Below the pieces are notes generated by a model. It saw nothing but the letters and a program-made list of their open reading frames with translations, was not told the origin of the DNA and did not search any database. DNA of 11,769 bases, taken from the NCBI GenBank assembly GCA_021793935.1, contig JAJYRV010000037.1:1-11769 (forward strand). Direction: 5' to 3'. The translations under genes were made by a program, and so were the position numbers. This DNA is from Actinomycetes bacterium (GTDB taxonomy: Bacteria; Actinomycetota; Actinomycetes; Actinomycetales; Beutenbergiaceae). Positions within the stretch are counted from its first letter, which is position 1. Each line of letters starts with the position of its first letter. Shown piece by piece: positions 1 to 6,460 of the stretch.

Positions 1-17
1 ATCCCGCGGGGGTTGCC

Positions 18-1373
18 TCACTGGCTCGCGACGATGACCCCGGGGTTGAGGATGCCGTTCGGGTCGAAGACCTGCTTGATCTGCCGGGTGAGTTCGTAGG
101 CGCGCGGGCCCACCTGGCCGGTGAGCCACGGCTGTTTCAGCCGGCCCACCCCGTGCTCCCCCGTGATTGTTCCCCCGAGGCTGATCGCGAGGTCCATGAT
201 CTCCCCGTAGGCGACCTTCGCCCGGGCCTGCTGCGCCTCGTCCTGCGGGTCAAGCACGAGGAGCGGGTGGGTGTTGCCGTCACCCGCGTGGGCGACCATC
301 GCGATCGTCACCTCCCGGTTCGCCGCGATCTCATTGATCCCCGCCATGAGGCGAGGGAGCTGGGGAACCGGCACTCCGACGTCTTCCAGCAATAGCGGCC
401 CGAGCCGCTCCACTGCGGGGATGCCCTCGCGCCGGGCGGTGATGAACATTTCGCCCTCGTCGGGATCGAGGGTGAAGAAGCATTCCGTTGCGCCGTTTGC
501 CAGGCACTGCTCCTCGATGAACTTCACCTCATCATCGGCCCCGGTACCGGAGTCGACCTGGACGACGAGGAAGGCCTCCGCCTCGCAGTCGAGTCCCATT
601 TTCAGCCGTTCCTCCACCGCGTTGATCGCGGTGCGGTCCATGAGTTCCGCCATCGAGGGCACGAGCCGAGATTTGATTCCGACGACGGCGCTGGACGCGG
701 ACTCCAGGCTGGGGAAGAAGGCGACGAGGGTCGCGGGCGGTAGCGGCTGGGGAAGGAGCCGCACGGTCACGTCGGTGACGACGCCGAGGATCCCCTCGCT
801 GCCGATGAACAGATCCAGCAGCGGCAACCCCGCGACGTCCTTGATGTTCTTGCCGCCCAGGGTGAGCACCTCGCCGTCAGCAAGTACCACGGTGAGCCCG
901 AGCACGTAGTCGCGGGTGACCCCGTATTTGACGCAGCACAGCCCGCCGGCGTTCGTGGCGACGTTGCCACCGATGGAGCAGAACTCGAACGACGAGGGAT
1001 CCGGCGGATACCACAGGCCGTGGGCGGCCGCGGCCTTCTTGACATCGGCGTTGATCGCACCGGCCCCAGCGATGGCCACCCCGTGGGCGGGATCGACGGT
1101 GATGTCGGTGAGTTTCTCCAGCGACAACACGATGCTGGGCGTGTGCGAGGAACTGCCCCCCGAAAGGCTCGAGCCGAGCCCCCGGACGATGACGGGTGCC
1201 CCGTTGTCGCTCGCCCAGCGAAGGGTCGCGGCGACGTCGTCGGTGGATTCAGCGACGACGACGGCGCGGGGCGGGACCACCTGCGGGTCGTAGGCCCGGT
1301 CGTGCTGGTAAGCCGGGAGCCGGTTGGGGTCGGTGATGACTTTCGAACCGAGCGCTGCAACGAGTGCGTCCAT
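18..1373 (-). CDS. FAD-linked 2-hydroxyacid oxidase/dehydrogenase, GlcD family
   Basis: Flavoenzyme of the GlcD / D-lactate dehydrogenase type, which oxidises a 2-hydroxyacid (glycolate, D-lactate or a similar substrate) to the 2-oxoacid; the substrate cannot be told from sequence. The N-terminal FAD_binding_4 domain (about residues 35-205) shows RGLGSSLSGG (64-73), GGNVATNAGG (135-144), KYGVTRDYVLGL (149-160) and GSEGILGVVTDV (191-202). The C-terminal FAD-oxidase domain carries the metal-binding H-x-GDGN-x-H pattern (H362, G364-N367, H369) and TGEHGVGRLKQ (404-414), ending DPNGILNPG. At 451 residues it is full length for the single-subunit family. The ATG is supported by GAGGAGA 4 bases upstream. 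It lies 73 bases downstream of the transporter permease on the same strand, with a hairpin between, so it is probably a separate unit. Family certain, substrate unknown. Confidence 0.92.
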   Translation of the reverse strand: MDALVAALGSKVITDPNRLPAYQHDRAYDPQVVPPRAVVVAESTDDVAATLRWASDNGAPVIVRGLGSSLSGGSSSHTPSIVLSLEKLTDITVDPAHGVAIAGAGAINADVKKAAAAHGLWYPPDPSSFEFCSIGGNVATNAGGLCCVKYGVTRDYVLGLTVVLADGEVLTLGGKNIKDVAGLPLLDLFIGSEGILGVVTDVTVRLLPQPLPPATLVAFFPSLESASSAVVGIKSRLVPSMAELMDRTAINAVEERLKMGLDCEAEAFLVVQVDSGTGADDEVKFIEEQCLANGATECFFTLDPDEGEMFITARREGIPAVERLGPLLLEDVGVPVPQLPRLMAGINEIAANREVTIAMVAHAGDGNTHPLLVLDPQDEAQQARAKVAYGEIMDLAISLGGTITGEHGVGRLKQPWLTGQVGPRAYELTRQIKQVFDPNGILNPGVIVASQ

Positions 1374-1377
1374 GAAC

Positions 1378-1384
1378 TCTCCTC
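1378..1384 (-). promoter_or_regulatory. Ribosome binding site of the FAD-linked oxidase
   Basis: GAGGAGA on the minus strand lies 4 bases before the ATG. It is a strong purine-rich match to the 16S rRNA tail and fixes the start used for this gene. Confidence 0.75.
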
Positions 1385-1391
1385 GTGGGTG

Positions 1392-1408
1392 AACCTAGAG
1401 CAACCATA
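1392..1408 (-). promoter_or_regulatory. Possible -10 elements for the FAD-linked oxidase
   Basis: Two minus-strand hexamers fit the actinobacterial TAnnnT -10 pattern: TATGGT (1403-1408) and TAGGTT (1392-1397). They lie 19 to 35 bases before the ATG. No good -35 hexamer is visible at 16-18 bases from either, so this is only a candidate promoter, favoured by the 73-base gap and the hairpin separating the gene from the transporter operon. Confidence 0.25.
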
Positions 1409-1424
1409 TCTGCCCTCGGGCCCT

Positions 1425-1440
1425 GCCTCGTACACGAGGC
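1425..1440 (-). terminator. Short hairpin after the transporter operon
   Basis: A perfect 6-bp GC-rich stem (GCCTCG / CGAGGC) with a four-base loop begins 7 bases past the stop codon of the last permease gene. There is no T-run after it on the minus strand, so it is not a canonical intrinsic terminator. Actinobacterial terminators often lack the U-tract, which keeps a terminator or mRNA 3'-end role possible. Confidence 0.35.
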
Positions 1441-1446
1441 GCCACC

Positions 1447-2367
1447 TCACTCGGCGGGGTCTCGTTCCGGTTCCTGATCGAGGGGAATCCCGATCGGCGG
1501 CGCCGTCACCGACGCCCCGGGTGCCTGCCCGACCGCCCGGGCCTTGCCGCTGGTGCGCCCGGAGACGAGCGAGGTGGCGCCCTCGGCGAGCCGGGTGAGC
1601 ACGTAGTTCACGGCGATGAAGATCAGCGCGGCGATGAACAGCGACTGCAGGATCGGCAGCGGGTTCTGGGTACCGAGCAGGCGGGCGCTCTGGAGGAGTT
1701 CGCTGTAGGTGACGATCGTTCCCAGCGCGGAATCTTTGAGGATGATGACGAACTGGCTCACCAGCGCCGGGAGCATCGCGATGATCGCCTGCGGAAGTTC
1801 GATCGAGCGGATGGATTGGGCGCGGGTCATCCCCACGGCGAGCCCCGCCTCCCGTTGCCCGCGAGGCAACCCGTAGACTCCCGAGCGCACGAGCTCGGCG
1901 ATCACGGCCCCGTTGTAGAGGGTGAGCGCGATGACGACGGCGAGCAGCGGGGTGTGTTTCGGCGCGACGTAGCCTCCCCTGCCGAGAATGTTGTAGGCCG
2001 CGATCATCAAGATCAGCACCGGCACGGCGCGGAAGAACTCAACGATCAGCCCCGAGACCCAGCGAACGATCCGGTTGGTCGCGAGCCGCCCCATCCCGAA
2101 GACGATGCCGAAGATGAGCGCGAGCGCAACGGAGATGACCGCCGCGAGGAGCGTGTAGTACAGCCCGGAGAGGAAGTAGTTCTTCCAGGTGGACCATTTG
2201 ATCATCGGTGCCCAGAGTTTCGGGTCGAACTGCCCGGCCCTCTGCAGCATCCACACGACGTAGGCCCCGATCCCCAGCACGAGGAGCGCGCCGACGACGT
2301 TGAGCAGGCCGTGGCGGCGCCGTGCCTTGGGGCCGGGGAGGTCGAAGAGGACGTTTTGCGCGCTCAT
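1447..2367 (-). CDS. gluD: Polar amino-acid ABC transporter permease (GluD-type)
   Basis: Integral membrane subunit of a polar amino-acid (glutamate-type) ABC importer of the HisM/GltK permease family. It has a cytoplasmic N-terminal segment, a first helix at about 21-41, a second near 68-92, and further helices around 107-127, 139-160 and 242-262. The EAA loop that contacts the ATPase reads GQREAGLAVGMTRAQ (170-184), followed by LPQA (191-194). The hydrophilic, proline-rich C-terminal tail (about 265-306) looks like a cytoplasmic extension. The ATG overlaps the stop codon of the preceding permease gene by 4 bases (ATGA), with GGTGA just upstream, so translation is probably coupled. Order and partners match the gluABCD operon of corynebacteria; the symbol is by that analogy, and the true substrate could be another polar amino acid. 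Confidence 0.87.
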   Translation of the reverse strand: MSAQNVLFDLPGPKARRRHGLLNVVGALLVLGIGAYVVWMLQRAGQFDPKLWAPMIKWSTWKNYFLSGLYYTLLAAVISVALALIFGIVFGMGRLATNRIVRWVSGLIVEFFRAVPVLILMIAAYNILGRGGYVAPKHTPLLAVVIALTLYNGAVIAELVRSGVYGLPRGQREAGLAVGMTRAQSIRSIELPQAIIAMLPALVSQFVIILKDSALGTIVTYSELLQSARLLGTQNPLPILQSLFIAALIFIAVNYVLTRLAEGATSLVSGRTSGKARAVGQAPGASVTAPPIGIPLDQEPERDPAE

Positions 2368-3038
2368 CGGGTCACCGCCAATCGTTGGGAGAGCACCGTG
2401 GTGAGGATTCCGACGGGGATGACGATGACGACGAACCCTGCTGCGACCGTGAGGAAGATGGGAAACGCGTAGTTGGCGTTGAATTCGATCATCTCGCCCA
2501 TGAGGTTGGAGACCTCGTCGACGGAGGCAACAGCCGCGACGGTCGTGTTCTTGATGAGGGCGATGAAGGTGTTCCCCAGCGGCGCGATCGCCCCCCGGAA
2601 CGCTTGCGGGAAGATGATCAACCGAGCCGAGGGGAGGAATCCGAGCCCGATCGCGCGGGCCGCCTCGGCTTGCCCCACCGGCACGGTGTTGACCCCCGAT
2701 CGCAGCGCTTCGCAGAAGAACGCCGCGTGGTAGACCGAGAGGGCCACGACGGCGAGCCAGAAGAAGTTGGTCGTGTAATTACCGGAGAATTGCACGCCGA
2801 GTTTCGGCCACAGCACGAGGATCGCGAACACCATGATCACGGTGAGCGGGGTGTTTCGGATCAGCGTGACGTACGTCGACCCCGCCCACTTCAGCGACCC
2901 GATCGGGGAGATCCGCATGAGCGCGAGGATCGTGCCGAGCACGAGCGCGAATAGTCCGGATAGAACAGCGAGTTTGACGTTCAGCCAGTACGCATCAAGG
3001 ATGTCGTAATTCGCAAGGACGTCGAGGAACTGGTCCAC
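2364..3038 (-). CDS. gluC: Polar amino-acid ABC transporter permease (GluC-type)
   Basis: The first of two permease subunits, which would pair with the downstream one to form the membrane channel. At 224 residues it has the usual length for the HisQ/GltJ-like family. Predicted helices lie near 20-42, 55-78, 92-113 and 193-217. Family marks are RNTP (61-64), FFCEALRSGV (107-116) and the EAA loop GQAEAARAIGLGF (122-134) followed by FPQAFR (143-148). Translation starts at GTG (3036-3038), with a GAAGGTGG Shine-Dalgarno about 7 bases upstream. It sits 88 bases after the binding-protein gene, with a strong hairpin in the gap, and overlaps the next permease gene by 4 bases. Glutamate as substrate is inferred from operon order only. 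Confidence 0.88.
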   Translation of the reverse strand: MDQFLDVLANYDILDAYWLNVKLAVLSGLFALVLGTILALMRISPIGSLKWAGSTYVTLIRNTPLTVIMVFAILVLWPKLGVQFSGNYTTNFFWLAVVALSVYHAAFFCEALRSGVNTVPVGQAEAARAIGLGFLPSARLIIFPQAFRGAIAPLGNTFIALIKNTTVAAVASVDEVSNLMGEMIEFNANYAFPIFLTVAAGFVVIVIPVGILTTVLSQRLAVTR

Positions 3039-3069
3039 CAGTTCACCACCTTCAGGCAGATGCTTACGT

Positions 3070-3107
3070 GCGCCGGTTGCGGAGCGTGAGCAGCCCGCAA
3101 CCGGCGC
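3070..3107 (-). other. Strong intergenic hairpin between gluB and gluC
   Basis: A perfect inverted repeat: the 12-base arm CGCCGGTTGCGG (3071-3082) pairs with CCGCAACCGGCG (3095-3106), extended to 13 bp by G3070 and C3107, around a 12-base loop. No T-run follows on the minus strand. In importer operons, hairpins after the binding-protein gene are known to stabilise its mRNA and reduce expression of the permease genes, as in malE-malF; that role is inferred here from position. A partial terminator is the alternative. Confidence 0.7.
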
Positions 3108-3126
3108 GGTGACACCGGAACGCTAC

Positions 3127-3972
3127 TTACTCACACGCGTCGGGCGTGGGCGGGTTGTCCGCGCTCGGGGAGTAATCCACGCCTTCGGTGTTCGTGTCGA
3201 TGAACTCTTGCCAGGAACCGTCGTCGATCATCTCGTTGATCGCGTCGGTGATCTCCTCACACTGATCGGAGTCCTGCGGGATGCCCACCCCGTAGCGTTC
3301 CTCGGAGAAGGTGTTGCCCACCACCCGCATGTCTCCCCCGCCGGCTTCGGCGGCGAGACCGGCGAGGATGATGTCATCGGTGGTGACGGCGTCCACCTCA
3401 CCACCGGTGAGGAACTGGAGGCATTCGGAGTAGCCAGGTTGCTCGATGAGCTGCACCTCTTCGGCGAAATCCTCCTTGATGCGCGCCGCGGAGGTGGAGC
3501 CGGAGACGGAGCAGAGGTTGAGACCGTTGAGGTCCTCCGGCCCCTCGATGCGGTCCTCGTCTGCGCGCACGAGTAGGTCTTGCCCGGAGATGAAGTACGG
3601 CCCGGCGAAGCTCACGACCTCCTTGCGTTCGTCAGTGATGGAATAGGTGGCAACGATGATGTCGACCTGCTTGTTCTGCAGCAGCGTCTCACGTTGCGCT
3701 GAGGGGGCCTCCACCCACTCGATCTGGTCCTCTCCGTAGCCGAGCTTGTCGGCGATGTACTTGGCGACGTCGACGTCGAACCCGGTCATCGTGTCGCCGT
3801 CCTTCAGCCCGAGCCCGGGTTGGTCATACTTGGTGCCGATCCGGATGGTGTCGCCGCCACCGCCGCCACCCTCGCCATCAGCACCGTCCCCGTTGCCGCC
3901 GTCGCTGCAGGCCGAAAGGGCCAGGGCGCTCGCAGCAGCGATGGCCATCATTGTGTGAATTCGACGCTTCAT
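3127..3972 (-). CDS. gluB: Glutamate-type ABC transporter substrate-binding lipoprotein (GluB-type)
   Basis: Extracytoplasmic binding protein of family SBP_bac_3 that delivers a polar amino acid to the two permeases. From the chosen start the signal peptide reads MKRR, then a hydrophobic stretch, then the lipobox LSAC (19-22), so Cys22 is probably lipidated. A Gly/Asp-rich, low-complexity linker (about 23-40) tethers the folded domain to the membrane. The domain opens with IRIGTKYDQPGLGLKDG and contains MTGFDVDVAKYIADKLGYG, typical of the family; the length (281) is normal. An ATG 15 bases upstream is in frame, but AAGGAG stands 6 bases before the inner ATG and lies inside the longer reading frame, while nothing like a ribosome site precedes the outer ATG. 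The ATPase gene ends 57 bases upstream. Confidence 0.9.
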   Translation of the reverse strand: MKRRIHTMMAIAAASALALSACSDGGNGDGADGEGGGGGGDTIRIGTKYDQPGLGLKDGDTMTGFDVDVAKYIADKLGYGEDQIEWVEAPSAQRETLLQNKQVDIIVATYSITDERKEVVSFAGPYFISGQDLLVRADEDRIEGPEDLNGLNLCSVSGSTSAARIKEDFAEEVQLIEQPGYSECLQFLTGGEVDAVTTDDIILAGLAAEAGGGDMRVVGNTFSEERYGVGIPQDSDQCEEITDAINEMIDDGSWQEFIDTNTEGVDYSPSADNPPTPDACE

Positions 3973-3978
3973 TGCTTT

Positions 3979-3984
3979 CTCCTT
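3979..3984 (-). promoter_or_regulatory. Ribosome binding site that decides the gluB start
   Basis: AAGGAG on the minus strand, 6 bases before the ATG at 3972. It falls just after an upstream in-frame ATG (3987), which has no such site of its own, so initiation at the inner ATG is preferred. Confidence 0.75.
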
Positions 3985-3995
3985 CATTGGCTGAT

Positions 3996-4009
3996 GCGAC
4001 GTGTGTCGC
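3996..4009 (-). other. Small hairpin between gluA and gluB
   Basis: The 5-bp stem GCGAC / GTCGC with a four-base loop lies in the 57-base gap between the ATPase gene stop and the gluB start. There is no T-run. It could be a minor RNA structure or chance in GC-rich DNA. Confidence 0.25.
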
Positions 4010-4029
4010 TCGTTGTGGGAATGGTGAAC

Positions 4030-4803
4030 TTAATCGGCGAGAATCTTACCCAGGAAGTCTTTCGCCCGGGCGCTGCGGGGGTTGTCGAAGAACACGTCCG
4101 GCTCGGCGTCCTCCACGATCTGCCCGTCGGACATGAAGACCACGCGGTCGGCGGCGCGGCGCGCGAATCCCATTTCGTGAGTGACGACGACCATCGTCAT
4201 TCCCTCTTTCGCCAGCGACACCATGACTTCGAGGACCTCGTTGACCATCTCCGGGTCGAGCGCCGAGGTCGGCTCGTCGAAGAGGATCACTTTCGGGCGC
4301 ATCGCAAGGGCCCGGGCGATCGCCACTCGCTGCTGTTGCCCACCGGAGAGTTGGGCGGGGAGCTTGTCTGCTTGGTTCGCGACCCCGACCCGGTCGAGGA
4401 GCTCCATCGCGAGCTCCTTCGCCTCCCCCGCGCGCAGCTTCTTCACCTTGATGGGCCCGAGCGTGACGTTCTCGAGGATGGTCTTATGCGCGAAGAGGTT
4501 GAAGGATTGGAACACCATCCCCACCTCCGCGCGGAGACGGGCGAGCGCCCGGCCTTCTTCCGGAAGCCCTTCGCCGTCGAGGGTGATGTTCCCCGAATCG
4601 ATGGGTTCTAACCGGTTGATCGTGCGGCAGAGGGTGGATTTCCCTGAGCCGGAGGGGCCGATGACGACGACCACCTCGCCTCGGTGAACGGTGAGGTTGA
4701 TGTCTTGCAGCACGTGCAGCGGGCCAAAATATTTGTTGACACCCTCCATCACGACGAGGGGTTCGCCGCGGGCAGCCTGAGGCTCGTCTGAATTCATCGT
4801 CAT
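4030..4803 (-). CDS. gluA: Polar amino-acid ABC transporter ATPase (GluA-type)
   Basis: Cytoplasmic ATPase that powers the importer encoded downstream. All ABC motifs are intact: Walker [10 protein letters not shown] (49-57), Q-loop Q99 in MVFQSFNLF, signature LSGGQQQR (152-159), Walker B VILFDE (172-177) and switch histidine H209 in VVTHEMGFA. The 257-residue length and the [19 protein letters not shown] stretch are typical of the GlnQ/GluA subfamily for polar amino acids. It is the first gene of the operon. M1 and M3 are both possible starts; no clear Shine-Dalgarno is seen before either, and a TAGTGT hexamer ends 7 bases before M1, so the mRNA may be leaderless. The glutamate assignment rests on gene order (ATPase, binding protein, two permeases), as in corynebacterial gluABCD. 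Confidence 0.92.
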   Translation of the reverse strand: MTMNSDEPQAARGEPLVVMEGVNKYFGPLHVLQDINLTVHRGEVVVVIGPSGSGKSTLCRTINRLEPIDSGNITLDGEGLPEEGRALARLRAEVGMVFQSFNLFAHKTILENVTLGPIKVKKLRAGEAKELAMELLDRVGVANQADKLPAQLSGGQQQRVAIARALAMRPKVILFDEPTSALDPEMVNEVLEVMVSLAKEGMTMVVVTHEMGFARRAADRVVFMSDGQIVEDAEPDVFFDNPRSARAKDFLGKILAD

Positions 4804-4810
4804 TCATCGA

Positions 4811-4816
4811 ACACTA
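4811..4816 (-). promoter_or_regulatory. Possible -10 element of the glu operon
   Basis: TAGTGT on the minus strand fits TAnnnT and ends 7 bases before the gluA ATG, a spacing that would begin the transcript at or next to the start codon. No convincing -35 is visible. The absence of a Shine-Dalgarno before gluA agrees with a leaderless message. Confidence 0.35.
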
Positions 4817-4822
4817 ACGAAT

Positions 4823-4838
4823 TGTGACCGAAGGTACA
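4823..4838. promoter_or_regulatory. Candidate CRP/GlxR-type operator upstream of gluA
   Basis: The minus strand reads TGTACCTTCGGTCACA, which fits TGTGA-N6-TCACA with a full right half and 3 of 5 bases in the left half. It overlaps the -35 to -20 region of the proposed promoter, where binding would tend to repress. CRP-family control of glutamate uptake is plausible in actinobacteria; this single imperfect site is weak evidence. Confidence 0.3.
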
Positions 4839-4906
4839 CGTAGGCGCGATAACGTTTTGGACACGATCTGCCCACCCCGTCGGCCGTTCCGCGCAGGCGT
4901 GCGCGC

Positions 4907-5887
4907 CTAGAGCCACCGCTGACGTTTGAAGATCGCATACAGGATGACGACGGCCCCGATCATCGCAAGCAGCGCGGCGGGGTACCCGTAGCGGGTTGCG
5001 AGTTCGGGCATGTGGTGAAAGTTCATCCCGTAGATCCCGGCGATAACGGTGGGGGTGAAGAGAATAGCTGCCCAGGACGCGATCTTCTTCGACTGCTCCC
5101 CCTGTTCGAAAGCGGCTTGAGTCATCCGGGCCATCTCCTCGTTCTGGCGTTGGCCCACGAGCGCGATGTGCACCTGCATCGCGGAGGAGAGCAGGTCCCG
5201 CAGGGAATCGATCCGGGTCGATAAGCGCAGCGTGTGATCGTGAACGTCACGGAAGTGCCTGCGCAGGTCCGCGGGCGCATTGCGCAGGAACTGCTCCGAG
5301 ATCCCCACGAGCGGGTGGATGACGCGTTGGTAGCGCAACACGGTCTGCAAGAGCTCGTGCAGCCGTTGCACGACCTCGCTCTTACCGGCGAAGACGGCGT
5401 CCTCGACCTCGTCGATCGTCTCCGCCAGCGCCTCGACGGTCGGCTGATAAGAATCGACGACGGCGTCGAGGAGGAGATAGAGGATCCCGATCGGGGTGTC
5501 GTGGAATGCCTCGCCGGCATCGATCCGTTCGGCTATTTCGCCGTTCGCGGGCGTATCCGAGGTGAGGCAGATGACGACGTCGGTGCCGGCGAACACGTGT
5601 ATCTCCGCCAGGCCGCCGCCGCGGATGGCCCGGCGCAGGACGAGGAAGTGCACGTCGTCATAGTCCTCGAGTTTCGATCGTTGCCGCCCCCGCAGCGCAT
5701 CTTGGATCGCGAGATCCGGGAGGGCGAACGTCTCGCCGAGCTCCTCGACCTCCGATGCCGGCGGGTTTTCCAGGTAAACCCACCCCACCCCGCCGGTTTC
5801 GTCGAGCTGGGTGCGCGTTTCCCGGGCGTCGCCGCAGGTGCGCGCGGGTGCGCCCGGGGAATAGATCACAAAGGACATACCTGCCAT
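4907..5887 (-). CDS. corA: CorA-family magnesium/divalent cation channel
   Basis: Pentameric inner-membrane channel for Mg2+ (and often Co2+ or Ni2+). It has the CorA layout: a large soluble N-terminal domain, a long charged helix (about 145-265), then two C-terminal membrane helices (about 271-289 and 303-320). The signature YGMN (286-289) ends the first helix and is followed by FHHMPEL, the usual periplasmic loop, and a basic cytoplasmic tail KRQRWL. The length of 326 residues is normal. M1 (5887) and M4 (5878) are both possible starts; neither has a good ribosome site, though GGCAGGT lies just before M4. Its start is 21 bases from that of the divergent methyltransferase gene, so the promoters must share or overlap this space or lie inside the coding regions. 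Zn2+ export by ZntB-like relatives is the alternative role. Confidence 0.88.
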   Translation of the reverse strand: MAGMSFVIYSPGAPARTCGDARETRTQLDETGGVGWVYLENPPASEVEELGETFALPDLAIQDALRGRQRSKLEDYDDVHFLVLRRAIRGGGLAEIHVFAGTDVVICLTSDTPANGEIAERIDAGEAFHDTPIGILYLLLDAVVDSYQPTVEALAETIDEVEDAVFAGKSEVVQRLHELLQTVLRYQRVIHPLVGISEQFLRNAPADLRRHFRDVHDHTLRLSTRIDSLRDLLSSAMQVHIALVGQRQNEEMARMTQAAFEQGEQSKKIASWAAILFTPTVIAGIYGMNFHHMPELATRYGYPAALLAMIGAVVILYAIFKRQRWL

Positions 5888-5908
5888 GGTGCCGGTGAGT
5901 AGGGCAAA
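5888..5908. promoter_or_regulatory. Divergent intergenic space corA / trmL
   Basis: Only 21 bases separate the two start codons. The plus-strand TAGGG (5900-5904) is the likely ribosome site of trmL. No clear -10/-35 pair is seen for either direction, so promoters probably extend into the 5' ends of the genes or the messages have very short leaders. Confidence 0.4.
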
Positions 5909-6460
5909 ATGCTACGTGTGTTCCACGTGATGTTCCATGAGCCCCTCATTCCACCCAACACGGGCAACGCCATTCGGATGGTCGCCGCGACGGGGGCGGC
6001 CCTCCACCTCGTGGAGCCGCTCGGCTTCGTGCTCACCGACGCGCATCTGCGCCGCGCCGGGTTGGATTATCACGACCTTTCTCGGGTGTTCGTGCACGCG
6101 GGCTTCGATGCGGCGATGGATTTCGTCCGCGCCCACGGCACCGGGAGGGTATTCGCGTTCACCGGGCAGGCGTCCGCGGCCTTCAGCGAAGTCTCCTACG
6201 AGGTGGGTGACACGCTGCTGTTCGGCAAGGAAACCACCGGGCTGCCGCCGCACGTGCTCGCCGATCCGCGGATCACCGGGGGCGTGCGCATCCCGATGCT
6301 CGAGGGCATTCGGTCGCTCAACCTTTCCAATTCTGCGGCCGTCGCCGCCTACGAGGCGTGGCGGCAACACGATTATCGGGAGCTGCCTGCGGGGTGGCTC
6401 CCACCGCAAACCCCGGTCTCCCGCTTCACTGGAAATCCCGAGACACCGATGGCACCTTGA
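5909..6460 (+). CDS. trmL: tRNA (cytidine/uridine-2'-O-)-methyltransferase TrmL
   Basis: SPOUT-class enzyme that uses S-adenosylmethionine to methylate the 2'-O of the wobble nucleotide (position 34) of certain leucine tRNAs. The trefoil-knot motifs are all present: EPLIPPNTGNAIR (11-23), LRRAGLDYH (47-55), LLFGKETTGLP (103-113) and RIPM followed by RSLNLSNSAAV (135-145), then YEAWRQ (148-153). It is slightly longer than E. coli TrmL owing to a proline-rich tail of about 25 residues. The ATG fits family alignments (M-L-x-V before the E-P pair) and follows AGGG by 5 bases. The gene converges on dnaE2 and the two 3' ends overlap by 35 bases; the tail of TrmL is written over the last codons of DnaE2. 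No terminator is seen between them. Confidence 0.9.
   Translation: MLRVFHVMFHEPLIPPNTGNAIRMVAATGAALHLVEPLGFVLTDAHLRRAGLDYHDLSRVFVHAGFDAAMDFVRAHGTGRVFAFTGQASAAFSEVSYEVGDTLLFGKETTGLPPHVLADPRITGGVRIPMLEGIRSLNLSNSAAVAAYEAWRQHDYRELPAGWLPPQTPVSRFTGNPETPMAP

Noticed and set aside
135..160. Adjacent cysteines (LCCVKYG) near residue 146 of the FAD-linked oxidase, considered as a redox-switch finding (actual DNA about 923-940)
   Set aside because: From memory, this block is common in the actinobacterial subfamily, so it is not evidence for a novel activity.
3848..3905. Low-complexity stretch rich in CCGCCA-like units
   Set aside because: It encodes the Gly/Asp linker after the GluB lipobox, a normal feature of binding lipoproteins, not a separate repeat element.
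4808..4823. Possible second LexA box (TCGAAC half-site) before gluA
   Set aside because: Only one half matches; the other half (ACGAAT) does not resemble GTTCGA, and amino-acid import is not an expected SOS target.
4890..4905. Hairpin CGCGCA / TGCGCG just after corA
   Set aside because: The 6-bp stem has no T-run after it and is easily produced by chance in GC-rich DNA; too weak to call a terminator.
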